In this document: one piece after another, positions 7,850-14,712 of the stretch
Layout of the letters: each line of letters starts with the position of its first letter
Position numbering within the stretch: position 1 is the first letter of the stretch
Position numbers and translations under genes: made by a program
NCBI GenBank assembly: GCA_022361195.1
Contig: JAKSBJ010000074.1
Coordinates: 1-45,724, forward strand
Direction of reading: 5' to 3'
DNA from: Flavobacteriales bacterium
GTDB taxonomy: Bacteria > Bacteroidota > Bacteroidia > Flavobacteriales_D > Crocinitomicaceae
Length of the DNA: 45,724 nt
The notes under the pieces: model-generated
What the model was told of the DNA's origin: nothing
Seen by the model: the letters and a program-made list of their open reading frames with translations, nothing else
Databases searched by the model: none

Positions 7850-8371
7850 ATGTCCCAGGAAAAACCGAATAACGTTTGCGAAGAAAACACCTATAAAGAG
7901 CTATTTAGTTCTTTGGCTGGGCAGCTGAGGAATTTTTTAGTCTTTCGTGGAAGTGAAGAAAATCAGGCCAATGATTTGGTTCAGGACGCCTTTATTAAAC
8001 TTTGGGAAAATTGTAAAAAAGTAGTTCCCGAAAAAGCAAAAAGTTATTTGTACACCATTGCCACAAATGCTTTTAAAAATGAAATGGCTCACTTAAAAGT
8101 CAGACTTAAGTACAGCCAATCCAATACTAATTCAAATACAACCATTGAAACTCCTGAATTTAAAATGGAAGAAAGTGAGTTTAAACGAAAGCTAGAAAAT
8201 GCCATTGCTTCTTTACCGGTGACCCAAAGAGAAGTTTTTTTGATGAACAGGATTGAAAAGAAAAAATACGCTGAAATAGCCGAATTGTTAGGGGTTAGTG
8301 TTAAAGCTGTAGAGAAGAGAATGGGGAAAGCATTAAAACATTTGCGAAAAAATATTAAAGAATTTAAATAG
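7850..8371 (+). CDS. ECF-family RNA polymerase sigma factor
   Basis: A 173-residue sigma-70 family protein of the Bacteroidota FecI-like group. Region 2 spans about 16-85 with the core-binding/-10-reading stretch NDLVQDAFIKLWEN (41-54). After a poorly conserved linker, region 4 spans about 113-167 with LPVTQREVFLMNRIEKKKY and a helix-turn-helix AEIAELLGVSVKAVEKRMGK (141-160). It directs RNA polymerase to a small regulon and should be held by the FecR-type protein encoded next. Its own upstream region has a -7-like TACTTTTA but no clear -33 element and no copy of the bipartite motif facing it. It may therefore be made at a basal level while its targets are induced. Confidence 0.92.
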   Translation: MSQEKPNNVCEENTYKELFSSLAGQLRNFLVFRGSEENQANDLVQDAFIKLWENCKKVVPEKAKSYLYTIATNAFKNEMAHLKVRLKYSQSNTNSNTTIETPEFKMEESEFKRKLENAIASLPVTQREVFLMNRIEKKKYAEIAELLGVSVKAVEKRMGKALKHLRKNIKEFK

Positions 8372-8372
8372 A

Positions 8373-8405
8373 GGGGGTAGGGTTAAATTGAAAGAAGCTG
8401 TTTTA
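8373..8405 (+). promoter_or_regulatory. conserved bipartite ECF-type promoter, site C
   Basis: GGGGGTAGGGTT (8373-8384), 13 bases, CTGTTTTA (8398-8405), then AATCACACA (8412-8420) near the expected start point. It begins one base after the sigma stop codon and ends 19 bases before the GTG of the anti-sigma gene, nearly the same leader length as at site A. It would let the anti-sigma and receptor genes be induced without raising sigma itself. Confidence 0.75.
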
Positions 8406-8424
8406 AAGATGAATCACACATCAA

Positions 8425-9363
8425 GTGAAAGAAGAAAATGAAATAGAAGATGAAACCTTAGGACGTTGGCTCGCTGGAGAGCTGAACGAAACGGAAAAGG
8501 AGGAACTTGAGAAGTCTGAGGCTTTTCAAAGTTATCAGGCTATTGCTCATTTTACAGAAGATTTGGAGTTGGAGCCCTTTAAAACAGAGCTTTCTTACGA
8601 GCAACTGAAAGAAAAACTAAACGGCAAGTCTAATGAAACCAAAGTGGTTAAAATGCCAGTTTGGAAACGATTAGCCGCTGCAGCAAGTATTGCAGTTATT
8701 TTAGGATTAGGATTGACTTATTTCTTACAAGGTTTTGGAGACGATCCAACGACTGTACTTACCGCTCAGGGAGAAACAAAATCATTGACTTTGCCAGACC
8801 AATCTGAGGTGATGCTAAACATTTCATCAAAAATCGAATATGATGAAGACAATTGGGAGGATGAAAGAGCTGTTCATTTAAGTGGGGAAGCTTACTTCAA
8901 AGTGTCTAAGGGGAATAGATTTGTGGTGAATACAGAACATGGAACAGTTGAGGTTTTAGGAACGGAATTCAACATCCGAAATCGACAACAACAAACGGAG
9001 GTTATTTGTTACGAAGGCAAGGTAAGAGTTACAGATTTAAAAGGGCAAAGTACAGTGTTAGTGCCAACGGATGCAGCTCGTTTAATTGATGGCGAATTAG
9101 AAACCAACTGGAGTCCATCGGTCAATGAGAAAGCTGACTGGCAAAATGGAGTAAGTTCATTCCATGAAGTTCCTATGTCTAATGTCATTGAAGAATTGGA
9201 GAACCAGTATCAATTGCAAGTTCAAATGGATTCAGAACACAATAACAGAAACTATGTTGGAGCTTTTCCACATGACAATTTGGAGGACGCTCTCGACCTC
9301 ATCTGCAATCCAATGCAGTTGAAATACACCATCCAAAATGACTCCCTAATCGTGATCAAATAA
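8425..9363 (+). CDS. FecR-type anti-sigma factor
   Basis: A 312-residue single-pass inner-membrane regulator. The N-terminal cytoplasmic part (1-80) would bind the sigma factor. A transmembrane helix lies at about 84-102. The periplasmic FecR domain (about 112-205) includes LTLPDQSEVMLN, SGEAYFKV (153-160) and VEVLGTEFNIRN. A C-terminal DUF4974/STN-like domain (about 240-312) ends at VIK. GTG is used as start because no in-frame ATG is available upstream before a stop. A 10-codon ATG-initiated frame (8409-8441) overlaps this start in another frame and could affect translation. The stop is followed one base later by the receptor ATG. Known role of the family: transmit a signal from the outer-membrane receptor to the sigma factor. 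Confidence 0.9.
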   Translation: MKEENEIEDETLGRWLAGELNETEKEELEKSEAFQSYQAIAHFTEDLELEPFKTELSYEQLKEKLNGKSNETKVVKMPVWKRLAAAASIAVILGLGLTYFLQGFGDDPTTVLTAQGETKSLTLPDQSEVMLNISSKIEYDEDNWEDERAVHLSGEAYFKVSKGNRFVVNTEHGTVEVLGTEFNIRNRQQQTEVICYEGKVRVTDLKGQSTVLVPTDAARLIDGELETNWSPSVNEKADWQNGVSSFHEVPMSNVIEELENQYQLQVQMDSEHNNRNYVGAFPHDNLEDALDLICNPMQLKYTIQNDSLIVIK

Positions 9364-9364
9364 T

Positions 9365-12001
9365 ATGCGAACAATCATTTTTTTAGGGCTTTTTATGTTC
9401 GGTTTTTCCGCTGGATACGCGCAGCAGATTAACGAAGAGTTTGATAAGACTCCCCTTAAGGATGTATTGACCTTATTTGAAAAAAAATACGGAATTACGC
9501 TGGCCTACGACCCTGAGTTAATTAAGGATGTTAGCATCTCCGCTCAATTGGAAAATGTAACAATCGATGAGGCTTTAAGCACCATCCTGGAATACAGCCA
9601 ACTGTCTTTTAAAAAAGTAAAAAATAACTATTACACCATTCAACCCTCTTCCAAAGAGTGGGCCTTTACCATTAAAATGGTTGACGAAAAGGGAGAGGGA
9701 ATTCCGTACGGAAAAGTGCGGATTTTAGGGACCTATTTAGGCGCTTATGCTGGAGAAGACGGAACCCTGAAATTTGCTTATAAAAGTGATAAACCACCAG
9801 TATTGGAATTCTCCAGTATTGGTTTTATTGATCAAACCATTCCTGCTGATCAAATTCAGAACAACAGTAACATCAGCATGAAAACCGAGGTGCTCGAATT
9901 TGAAACCGTGGTGGTTGAATATTTAACCGAGGGGATTTCAACTTCTGAGGACGTTTCCTCCATCAGTGTTCTGCCTAAAAAAATAGCTGCTGTGCCTGGA
10001 ACTACCGAACCAGATGTTTTTCAACTGGTCCAAAATATCCCGGGAATAAATTCAGCCAGCTCAACCGTATCTGAAATTCAAATTCGAGGCGGAACATCTG
10101 ACCAAAACCATTTATTGTGGGACGGAATTCCCATTTACCATCCCGGTCACTTTAACGGAATGATCTCCTCTGTTAATCCCAATATCATTGAAAAAGCCGT
10201 TTTACACCGTGATGTTTATGATCCTTATTTTGGAGGGAAAGCCTCCGGTCTAATTGAATTAAATTCGATGGATTACATTCCGGAAAAAATTGAAGCTGGA
10301 GCTGGAATTAACCTCATCCAAGGAGATGCTTACCTCAAAACCAATTTAGGAAAAAAGGTGGGATTACTCCTTTCGGGGAGAAGGTCGTATATGGACTTGT
10401 GGACCTCTCCTACCTATCAACGTTATGCCGATAGAGTTTATCAGGAAACCGAAATAGAAAACACCGGAACTTACTCCGACGAACCCGATTTTGAAGGCCT
10501 GGAAGTAGCAGAATACGAAGTATCCAATAAGTTTGTGTACTATGATTTAAATGGGAAATTGATTTTTAAACCCAATGATAAAAACCTCATCACCTTAAGT
10601 AGTTTACTCACTCGAAACAGTCTTAGCTATTCAACCCTGGCCATTGATGACGATGAAGTAAACAGCAATGAGATCATTTCTTCCAGCACAGGTCTTGGCT
10701 TGAACTACAAAAAGATTTGGAACAAAAAAGTACACAGTACCTTTTTGGCTGCTTTCACCCAATACTCTTACCGATTTTTAAATGAACTAGGACATAATCC
10801 TGATTCCTTAGTTTTGGAAGAAAGCCTGGAAAAAAACAATGATTTGGACCACTATGAACTTAAATGGAATACGGTTTTCAGACCCAACCTTAAACATAAA
10901 ATAAGTGCCGGACTGCAATTGCTTTATAACAATGTTAACTATACCCTGGCCACCAACAATGAGGAGGAACAAGCCGTTACTGAAACCGGATCCAATGACG
11001 GTTTCACCACTTCTTTAAACCTGAACTATCAATTTAAAACCAACCGTTTTTTAAGCAAGGTGGGACTTAGAAGTTCTCATTATGCACCCGACTCCGATTT
11101 TTATTTTGAACCTCGTATTTACACCCAATACAAACTTACCGATTGGCTCACAGCTAAAGCTGCCTTTGGTTTACAAAATCAATTCATTAGTCAGGTGGAT
11201 CAGTTTGAAGAAGCTTCTTTAGGCTTGTCTAACCGTATTTGGGTGATGGCAGGAGGTGAATCAGAAGAAGATGATATTCCTGTTGTAAAGAGCAACATTA
11301 TAAGCACTGGCTTAAGTCTCCAGACTAAAGGTTGGTACATTGATGTAGATGCTTATTACAAGCAACTCACAGATATTGTTAATTTTTCCAGCAATCCCGA
11401 ACTATCATCAGGCTTATTACGCGGAGATGCTACAGCACAGGGAATTGATTTCCTCATTAAAAAAAGGTGGAAGAATTTTAGAAGTTGGATTTCTTATTCG
11501 ATTGGTCGGGTAACTTATCATTTTGAGGACTTTGATTCTGAACCTTTCACAGCTCCTTTTAATCAAACTCACACCTTTAAATGGGTAAATACTTTACGTT
11601 GGCGACAATTTGAGTTTTCGTCCTCTTTTAAAATCGCCTCTGGAAAACCATATACCCCAATTGCTAATGTGATTAAAACCGAAGCTGAAGATCCAGATGA
11701 GGTGGAAGAAGAAGAATTATGGAAAATTGTTCACGGTAAGATGAACAGTAAAACCCTTCCGTTATTTCATCAGCTGGATTTGACGGTGTTTTACAGTTTC
11801 CCTAAAAATCCCGACAAAGGGTGGAAAGGCAAGATTGGAATTTCCTGCTTCAATATTTACAATCAAAAAAATGTGTTGAGTCGGTTCTATGACTTAGAGG
11901 TAGATTTGGAAGATGCGGACAATCCTATGATTGAAACTTACGCCATTGACAAATACTATTTATCCATTACTCCAAATGCAGTAATTCGTTTTGAGTTTTA
12001 A
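9365..12001 (+). CDS. TonB-dependent receptor with STN signalling domain
   Basis: An 878-residue outer-membrane receptor. Order of parts: signal peptide (1-20), secretin/TonB short N-terminal domain (about 22-93), carboxypeptidase-regulatory-like beta-sandwich (about 98-175), a TonB-box-like ETVVVE (180-185), plug domain (about 198-300, with EIQIRGGTSDQNHLLWDGIP), and a 22-strand-type barrel ending in the terminal aromatic FEF. The STN domain is the part that talks to FecR anti-sigma factors, so this is a sensor as well as a transporter. No SusD-like partner follows, arguing against a glycan-uptake system. Acidic loops occur near residues 533 (EEEQ), 632 (ESEEDD) and 777-785 (DEVEEEEL). The ligand is unknown. 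Confidence 0.9.
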   Translation: MRTIIFLGLFMFGFSAGYAQQINEEFDKTPLKDVLTLFEKKYGITLAYDPELIKDVSISAQLENVTIDEALSTILEYSQLSFKKVKNNYYTIQPSSKEWAFTIKMVDEKGEGIPYGKVRILGTYLGAYAGEDGTLKFAYKSDKPPVLEFSSIGFIDQTIPADQIQNNSNISMKTEVLEFETVVVEYLTEGISTSEDVSSISVLPKKIAAVPGTTEPDVFQLVQNIPGINSASSTVSEIQIRGGTSDQNHLLWDGIPIYHPGHFNGMISSVNPNIIEKAVLHRDVYDPYFGGKASGLIELNSMDYIPEKIEAGAGINLIQGDAYLKTNLGKKVGLLLSGRRSYMDLWTSPTYQRYADRVYQETEIENTGTYSDEPDFEGLEVAEYEVSNKFVYYDLNGKLIFKPNDKNLITLSSLLTRNSLSYSTLAIDDDEVNSNEIISSSTGLGLNYKKIWNKKVHSTFLAAFTQYSYRFLNELGHNPDSLVLEESLEKNNDLDHYELKWNTVFRPNLKHKISAGLQLLYNNVNYTLATNNEEEQAVTETGSNDGFTTSLNLNYQFKTNRFLSKVGLRSSHYAPDSDFYFEPRIYTQYKLTDWLTAKAAFGLQNQFISQVDQFEEASLGLSNRIWVMAGGESEEDDIPVVKSNIISTGLSLQTKGWYIDVDAYYKQLTDIVNFSSNPELSSGLLRGDATAQGIDFLIKKRWKNFRSWISYSIGRVTYHFEDFDSEPFTAPFNQTHTFKWVNTLRWRQFEFSSSFKIASGKPYTPIANVIKTEAEDPDEVEEEELWKIVHGKMNSKTLPLFHQLDLTVFYSFPKNPDKGWKGKIGISCFNIYNQKNVLSRFYDLEVDLEDADNPMIETYAIDKYYLSITPNAVIRFEF

Positions 12002-12025
12002 GCAAAACCAACTGTCTAAAAGCGT

Positions 12026-12059
12026 AAAAAGCGGGAACTTTCGCTGATCCCCGCTTTTT
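12026..12059. terminator. bidirectional intrinsic terminator after the TonB receptor
   Basis: Arms AAAAAGCGGG (12026-12035) and CCCGCTTTTT (12050-12059) pair over 10 bases with a 14-base loop. The A-run before and T-run after the GC core let it work on both strands, separating the receptor gene from the convergent small membrane-protein gene. Confidence 0.8.
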
Positions 12060-12075
12060 ACTAACATTAAAACGA

Positions 12076-12306
12076 TCATCCTGATTTTTTGGCCAGCTTT
12101 ATCAGGGAAAGCAGCCCGATCCTCATCAATAAAATAAAAGGGGTACCATGCATCACCAAGTCGAACCAATCCATGAACTTCATGCCGACAGCACCACCCA
12201 TTACCCATTTCAATTTCCCCCACACGTGAGGCTCGGGCGTAAAAGGGGCCAATCCTAGCGTTAAACAGGCAAAGCCTATTAACTTCCAGTCGTTGAGAGC
12301 TTTCAA
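12076..12306 (-). CDS. small hypothetical membrane protein
   Basis: A 76-residue protein, if translation begins at TTG 12306, whose TTGA overlaps the stop of the rhodanese gene in the manner of coupled genes. An in-frame TTG at 12330 would give 84 residues but overlaps the rhodanese gene by 28 bases. It has a hydrophobic first segment (about 6-23), a conserved-looking middle with PEPHVWGKLKWV and GGAVGMKFMDWFDLVMHG, and a second hydrophobic segment near the C-terminus. I do not know its function. Its coupling to a rhodanese and a Crp/Fnr gene suggests it belongs to the same sulfur- or redox-related unit. Confidence 0.6.
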   Translation of the reverse strand: MKALNDWKLIGFACLTLGLAPFTPEPHVWGKLKWVMGGAVGMKFMDWFDLVMHGTPFILLMRIGLLSLIKLAKKSG

Positions 12307-12611
12307 ATCATTGAATTTACACTCGTCCAACCTCCTCCATTCTCACAATCCACTCCCTGCGACTTAAGGAAACTACTGGCTCTTCCACTTCTCATTCCCG
12401 ATGCACAACACAATACCAATGGTTTACCTATTTTTTTAATCTCGTTAAGACGTCCTTCTAACTCATCCAAAGGAATATTCTTAGATCCGGCAACATGCCC
12501 TCCTTGAAATTCTCCTCTACTTCTAACATCAACTACTACTGCTCCATTTTGAAGCATCTCCTTCACTTTTTCGTTTCCGCCTCCTTTTAATAAATTTCCT
12601 AAAAATCCCAT
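12303..12611 (-). CDS. rhodanese-like domain protein
   Basis: A 102-residue single-domain rhodanese (sulfurtransferase fold), with no signal peptide. Typical elements are VVVDVRSRGEFQGGHVAGSKNIP (26-48, the CH2A-like motif), a helix with ELEGRL, and the active loop LCCASGMRSGR (67-77), in which Cys69 is the expected sulfur-carrying residue and Cys68 precedes it. Family members transfer sulfane sulfur or bind thiols. It follows the Crp/Fnr gene by 67 bases and overlaps the small membrane-protein gene downstream. The neighbourhood suggests a sulfur or redox stress response, which is inference. Confidence 0.85.
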   Translation of the reverse strand: MGFLGNLLKGGGNEKVKEMLQNGAVVVDVRSRGEFQGGHVAGSKNIPLDELEGRLNEIKKIGKPLVLCCASGMRSGRASSFLKSQGVDCENGGGWTSVNSMI

Positions 12612-12678
12612 TACTTTTAAATTTTAAAGCAAAGTAAGGGCATTTGATTCGGCTGGGAAGTCACTTTTGTTACATAGC

Positions 12679-13314
12679 CTATTCGTAGAACTTATTGAGC
12701 AATTTAATTTGATTACGATAAAGCAATAAATCCCCTTCGTTTTCGAGCTTCTTTAATAGTCGGGATACAACAACTCTTGAAGTGGCTAATTCTTTTGCAA
12801 TTTGCTCGTGCGATACATTTAAAAGATGTGAATCTTGTGTTTCTGATTTTTCTTTGAGATAATTGATCAAACGAACATCCAGCTTTTGAAAGGCGATTTG
12901 ATCAATGATGCGTAACATTTCATTAAAACGTTCGCGACTATTTCGCATGATGAAACTCTTCCAACTTGGGTATTTCATCATCCATTCATCCATAAAACGC
13001 GTTGGAATCATCAATAACTCCACATCACTTTCGGCCACAGCTTTAATTTCACTTGGTAAGTTCTCCATGCAACAACTAAAAGTCATTGCACAACTCTGTC
13101 CCATTCCTACATAATAGAGTAAAATTTCTCTTCCTTCTTCATCTAGCCGCATTACCTTAATAGAACCTGATAAGACGATTGGAATGTTACGAACATACTG
13201 CCCGATATCCAAGATAACCTCATCGGCTTTTACTGTTTTTAATACAGAATGTGCTTCAATTTCCTCCTGTAAGCCTGGCTCAAAAAGCTCTTTTAAATGC
13301 GTTTCAAATTCCAT
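12679..13314 (-). CDS. Crp/Fnr-family transcriptional regulator
   Basis: A 211-residue regulator with an N-terminal cyclic-nucleotide-binding-like beta-barrel (about 20-115), a long dimerisation helix (about 118-145) and a C-terminal Crp-type winged helix (recognition region HEQIAKELATSRVVVSRLLK, 169-188). The barrel carries three cysteines in SCAMTFSCCM (Cys75, Cys81, Cys82), where cAMP-binding members have their phosphate-binding cassette, so a thiol, redox or sulfur ligand is more likely than cAMP. It does not have the Fnr N-terminal iron-sulfur cysteines. Probable target: the rhodanese/small-membrane-protein genes immediately downstream. Confidence 0.85.
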   Translation of the reverse strand: MEFETHLKELFEPGLQEEIEAHSVLKTVKADEVILDIGQYVRNIPIVLSGSIKVMRLDEEGREILLYYVGMGQSCAMTFSCCMENLPSEIKAVAESDVELLMIPTRFMDEWMMKYPSWKSFIMRNSRERFNEMLRIIDQIAFQKLDVRLINYLKEKSETQDSHLLNVSHEQIAKELATSRVVVSRLLKKLENEGDLLLYRNQIKLLNKFYE

Positions 13315-13416
13315 AAACTAAAAGTACAAAATGTTTGTCGGATGCCATTTGATTAAAGCTTTCTTATTTATGGTTTGGTTTTTGTTTTTAGATGAACGAA
13401 CGTTAAAGTCAACCCT

Positions 13417-14040
13417 ATGAACAGAAAAAATTTTTTAATCCAATCCTCCCTGGCAGTTTGTTCCATTTCCGTTTTTGGAAATGTACATCAGGAAAAGGAT
13501 AAATTCTTAAGCGATTGCGAAACGACCAACGACATTTTGGGGCCATTTTACCGACCAAAAGCTCCAATGACACAAGATCTCACTTTTGAGGGATTAGAAG
13601 GTTCGCGAGTTGAGATTAAAGGAACTGTTTATTCGGACTGTGATGAAGTTTTGGAAGATGCTTTGGTAGAAATTTGGCATTGCAATACAGAGGGAGACTA
13701 CGACAATAAGTCCAAAGATTTTTTGCATCGGGCACGTTGGGTGACCAATAAAAAAGGAGAATACTCCTTCAAAACTATTCTCCCAGGTAAATACTTAAAC
13801 GGAAGTTCATATCGCCCAGCCCATGTTCACTTTCGAATAACAGCGGAAAATCATCAGGAATTAATTTCTCAAATTTACTTTAAAGGTGATCCACATATAA
13901 ATGATGACCCCTGGGCCTCTCAATCAAAAGCAGAACAACGAATTCTGCCGATTCAATTGGAAGACACAAATGGAAATTTAACGGTTCGATTCAACATTTT
14001 TTTAAAGAAAAAAACAGTTTCAAAAAAGGACAAAAAATAA
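13417..14040 (+). CDS. exported intradiol ring-cleavage dioxygenase-like protein
   Basis: A 207-residue protein of the protocatechuate 3,4-/catechol 1,2-dioxygenase fold, which cleaves catechols between the hydroxyls using Fe(III). The expected ligands are visible: Tyr95 (EGDYDN), Tyr126 (PGKY) and His136/His138 in YRPAHVHFR. The N-terminus MNRKNFLIQSSLAVCSISVF looks like a Sec or Tat-like signal, so the enzyme probably acts outside the cytoplasm. No catechol-degradation genes are nearby, so it is unlikely to be part of an aromatic catabolic operon. Bacteroidota commonly carry such isolated exported copies. The C-terminus is lysine-rich (KKKTVSKKDKK). Substrate unknown. Confidence 0.8.
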   Translation: MNRKNFLIQSSLAVCSISVFGNVHQEKDKFLSDCETTNDILGPFYRPKAPMTQDLTFEGLEGSRVEIKGTVYSDCDEVLEDALVEIWHCNTEGDYDNKSKDFLHRARWVTNKKGEYSFKTILPGKYLNGSSYRPAHVHFRITAENHQELISQIYFKGDPHINDDPWASQSKAEQRILPIQLEDTNGNLTVRFNIFLKKKTVSKKDKK

Positions 14041-14051
14041 GGCTGTTTTTT
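14008..14051 (+). terminator. possible AT-rich terminator at the end of the dioxygenase gene
   Basis: The left arm (A-run ending in CAG, to 14017) pairs with CTGTTTTTT (14043-14051). The stem is AT-rich with only the CAG/CTG base as a strong part and a 25-base loop, and it overlaps the last codons. It is a weak candidate. Confidence 0.3.
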
Positions 14052-14222
14052 GACAGAACTCATTGAAAATCAAAAATGTGTTTTCTCTTGAAAGCCAGTA
14101 AAAATCGGCATAAAGACGGTTGGCACATTTCTTTTTTAGGTTTAAATACTGTTTTTTTAACTCTTTAGTCAAACTAACTTTAGGGTATGGAAAAATAAGT
14201 ACCAATTTAAGATTTTGACTCA

Positions 14223-14621
14223 ATGATAGATAATGACAACACAGTACTTAACCCAACCATAACCGATGAACATACTCAGACCGAAATGCTTGATTTTGAT
14301 TATATCAAATCGATAGGCGGATGGTCATTTGTAAAAACTATTACCCCATTATTTTTAAAAGGTTCTCGCGATTCACTTCGCAGGGTCATCTTTTGCAACG
14401 AAGAAAATGACTTTGAAGGCATCCAATTTGGATTGCATAAATTGCAGGGAACAGCCAACATTATTGGCGCACTAAGGATGGTTCGCTATATCATGTCCAT
14501 CCAGTTATTAATTGAAAGAAGAGAGAAAACAACCAATTTTAGATCTCTATTGAATAAAGAAATAGAGCGTCTGGTAGATCATTTTAATGATTTGGAAAAC
14601 TTTCTAAAAAACCCTGATTAG
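14223..14621 (+). CDS. stand-alone Hpt (histidine phosphotransfer) domain protein
   Basis: A 132-residue soluble protein with the Hpt signature FGLHKLQGTANIIGA (69-83). His72 is the expected phospho-acceptor, and the following Lys and Gly are conserved. Helices before and after (about 35-60, 85-100, 108-130) would complete the four-helix bundle. The first 25 residues are polar and perhaps unstructured. Hpt proteins relay phosphate between hybrid histidine kinases and response regulators. No kinase or regulator is adjacent, so its partners are encoded elsewhere. The 182 bases upstream hold no gene. A TAACTTTA sequence shortly before the start is a possible -7 element. Confidence 0.75.
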   Translation: MIDNDNTVLNPTITDEHTQTEMLDFDYIKSIGGWSFVKTITPLFLKGSRDSLRRVIFCNEENDFEGIQFGLHKLQGTANIIGALRMVRYIMSIQLLIERREKTTNFRSLLNKEIERLVDHFNDLENFLKNPD

Positions 14622-14644
14622 AAAGCGACGTTTTATTTAAGACT

Positions 14645-14712
14645 AAAAGATATGAGTGTTCTTTAAATAGAGTAGCAATACGCTTAATTGTCCTGGAACA
14701 CTTATATCTTTT
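14645..14712. terminator. long inverted repeat between convergent genes, likely terminator
   Basis: A 17-base arm (14645-14661, AAAAGATATGAGTGTTC) pairs with 14696-14712, with one G-U type mismatch. The loop is 34 bases. It ends in TTTT on the plus strand and, by symmetry, on the minus strand, so it could end both the Hpt and the EEP-fold transcripts. The loop is long for a classic terminator. Confidence 0.5.

Noticed and set aside
9365..12001. Polysaccharide-utilisation locus (SusC/SusD type)
   Set aside because: The receptor is not followed by a SusD-like gene or glycoside hydrolases, and its STN domain and FecR/sigma neighbours fit a signalling receptor.
11960..12223. Possible 87-residue minus-strand gene over the receptor end
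   Set aside because: It overlaps the receptor's C-terminus, the terminator and the small membrane-protein gene in a different frame; the latter has the better protein-like sequence.
14020..14223. Possible 67-residue gene on the minus strand between the dioxygenase and Hpt genes
   Set aside because: It has no recognisable features, overlaps the end of the dioxygenase gene and the promoter region of the Hpt gene, and its composition looks like translated non-coding AT-rich DNA.
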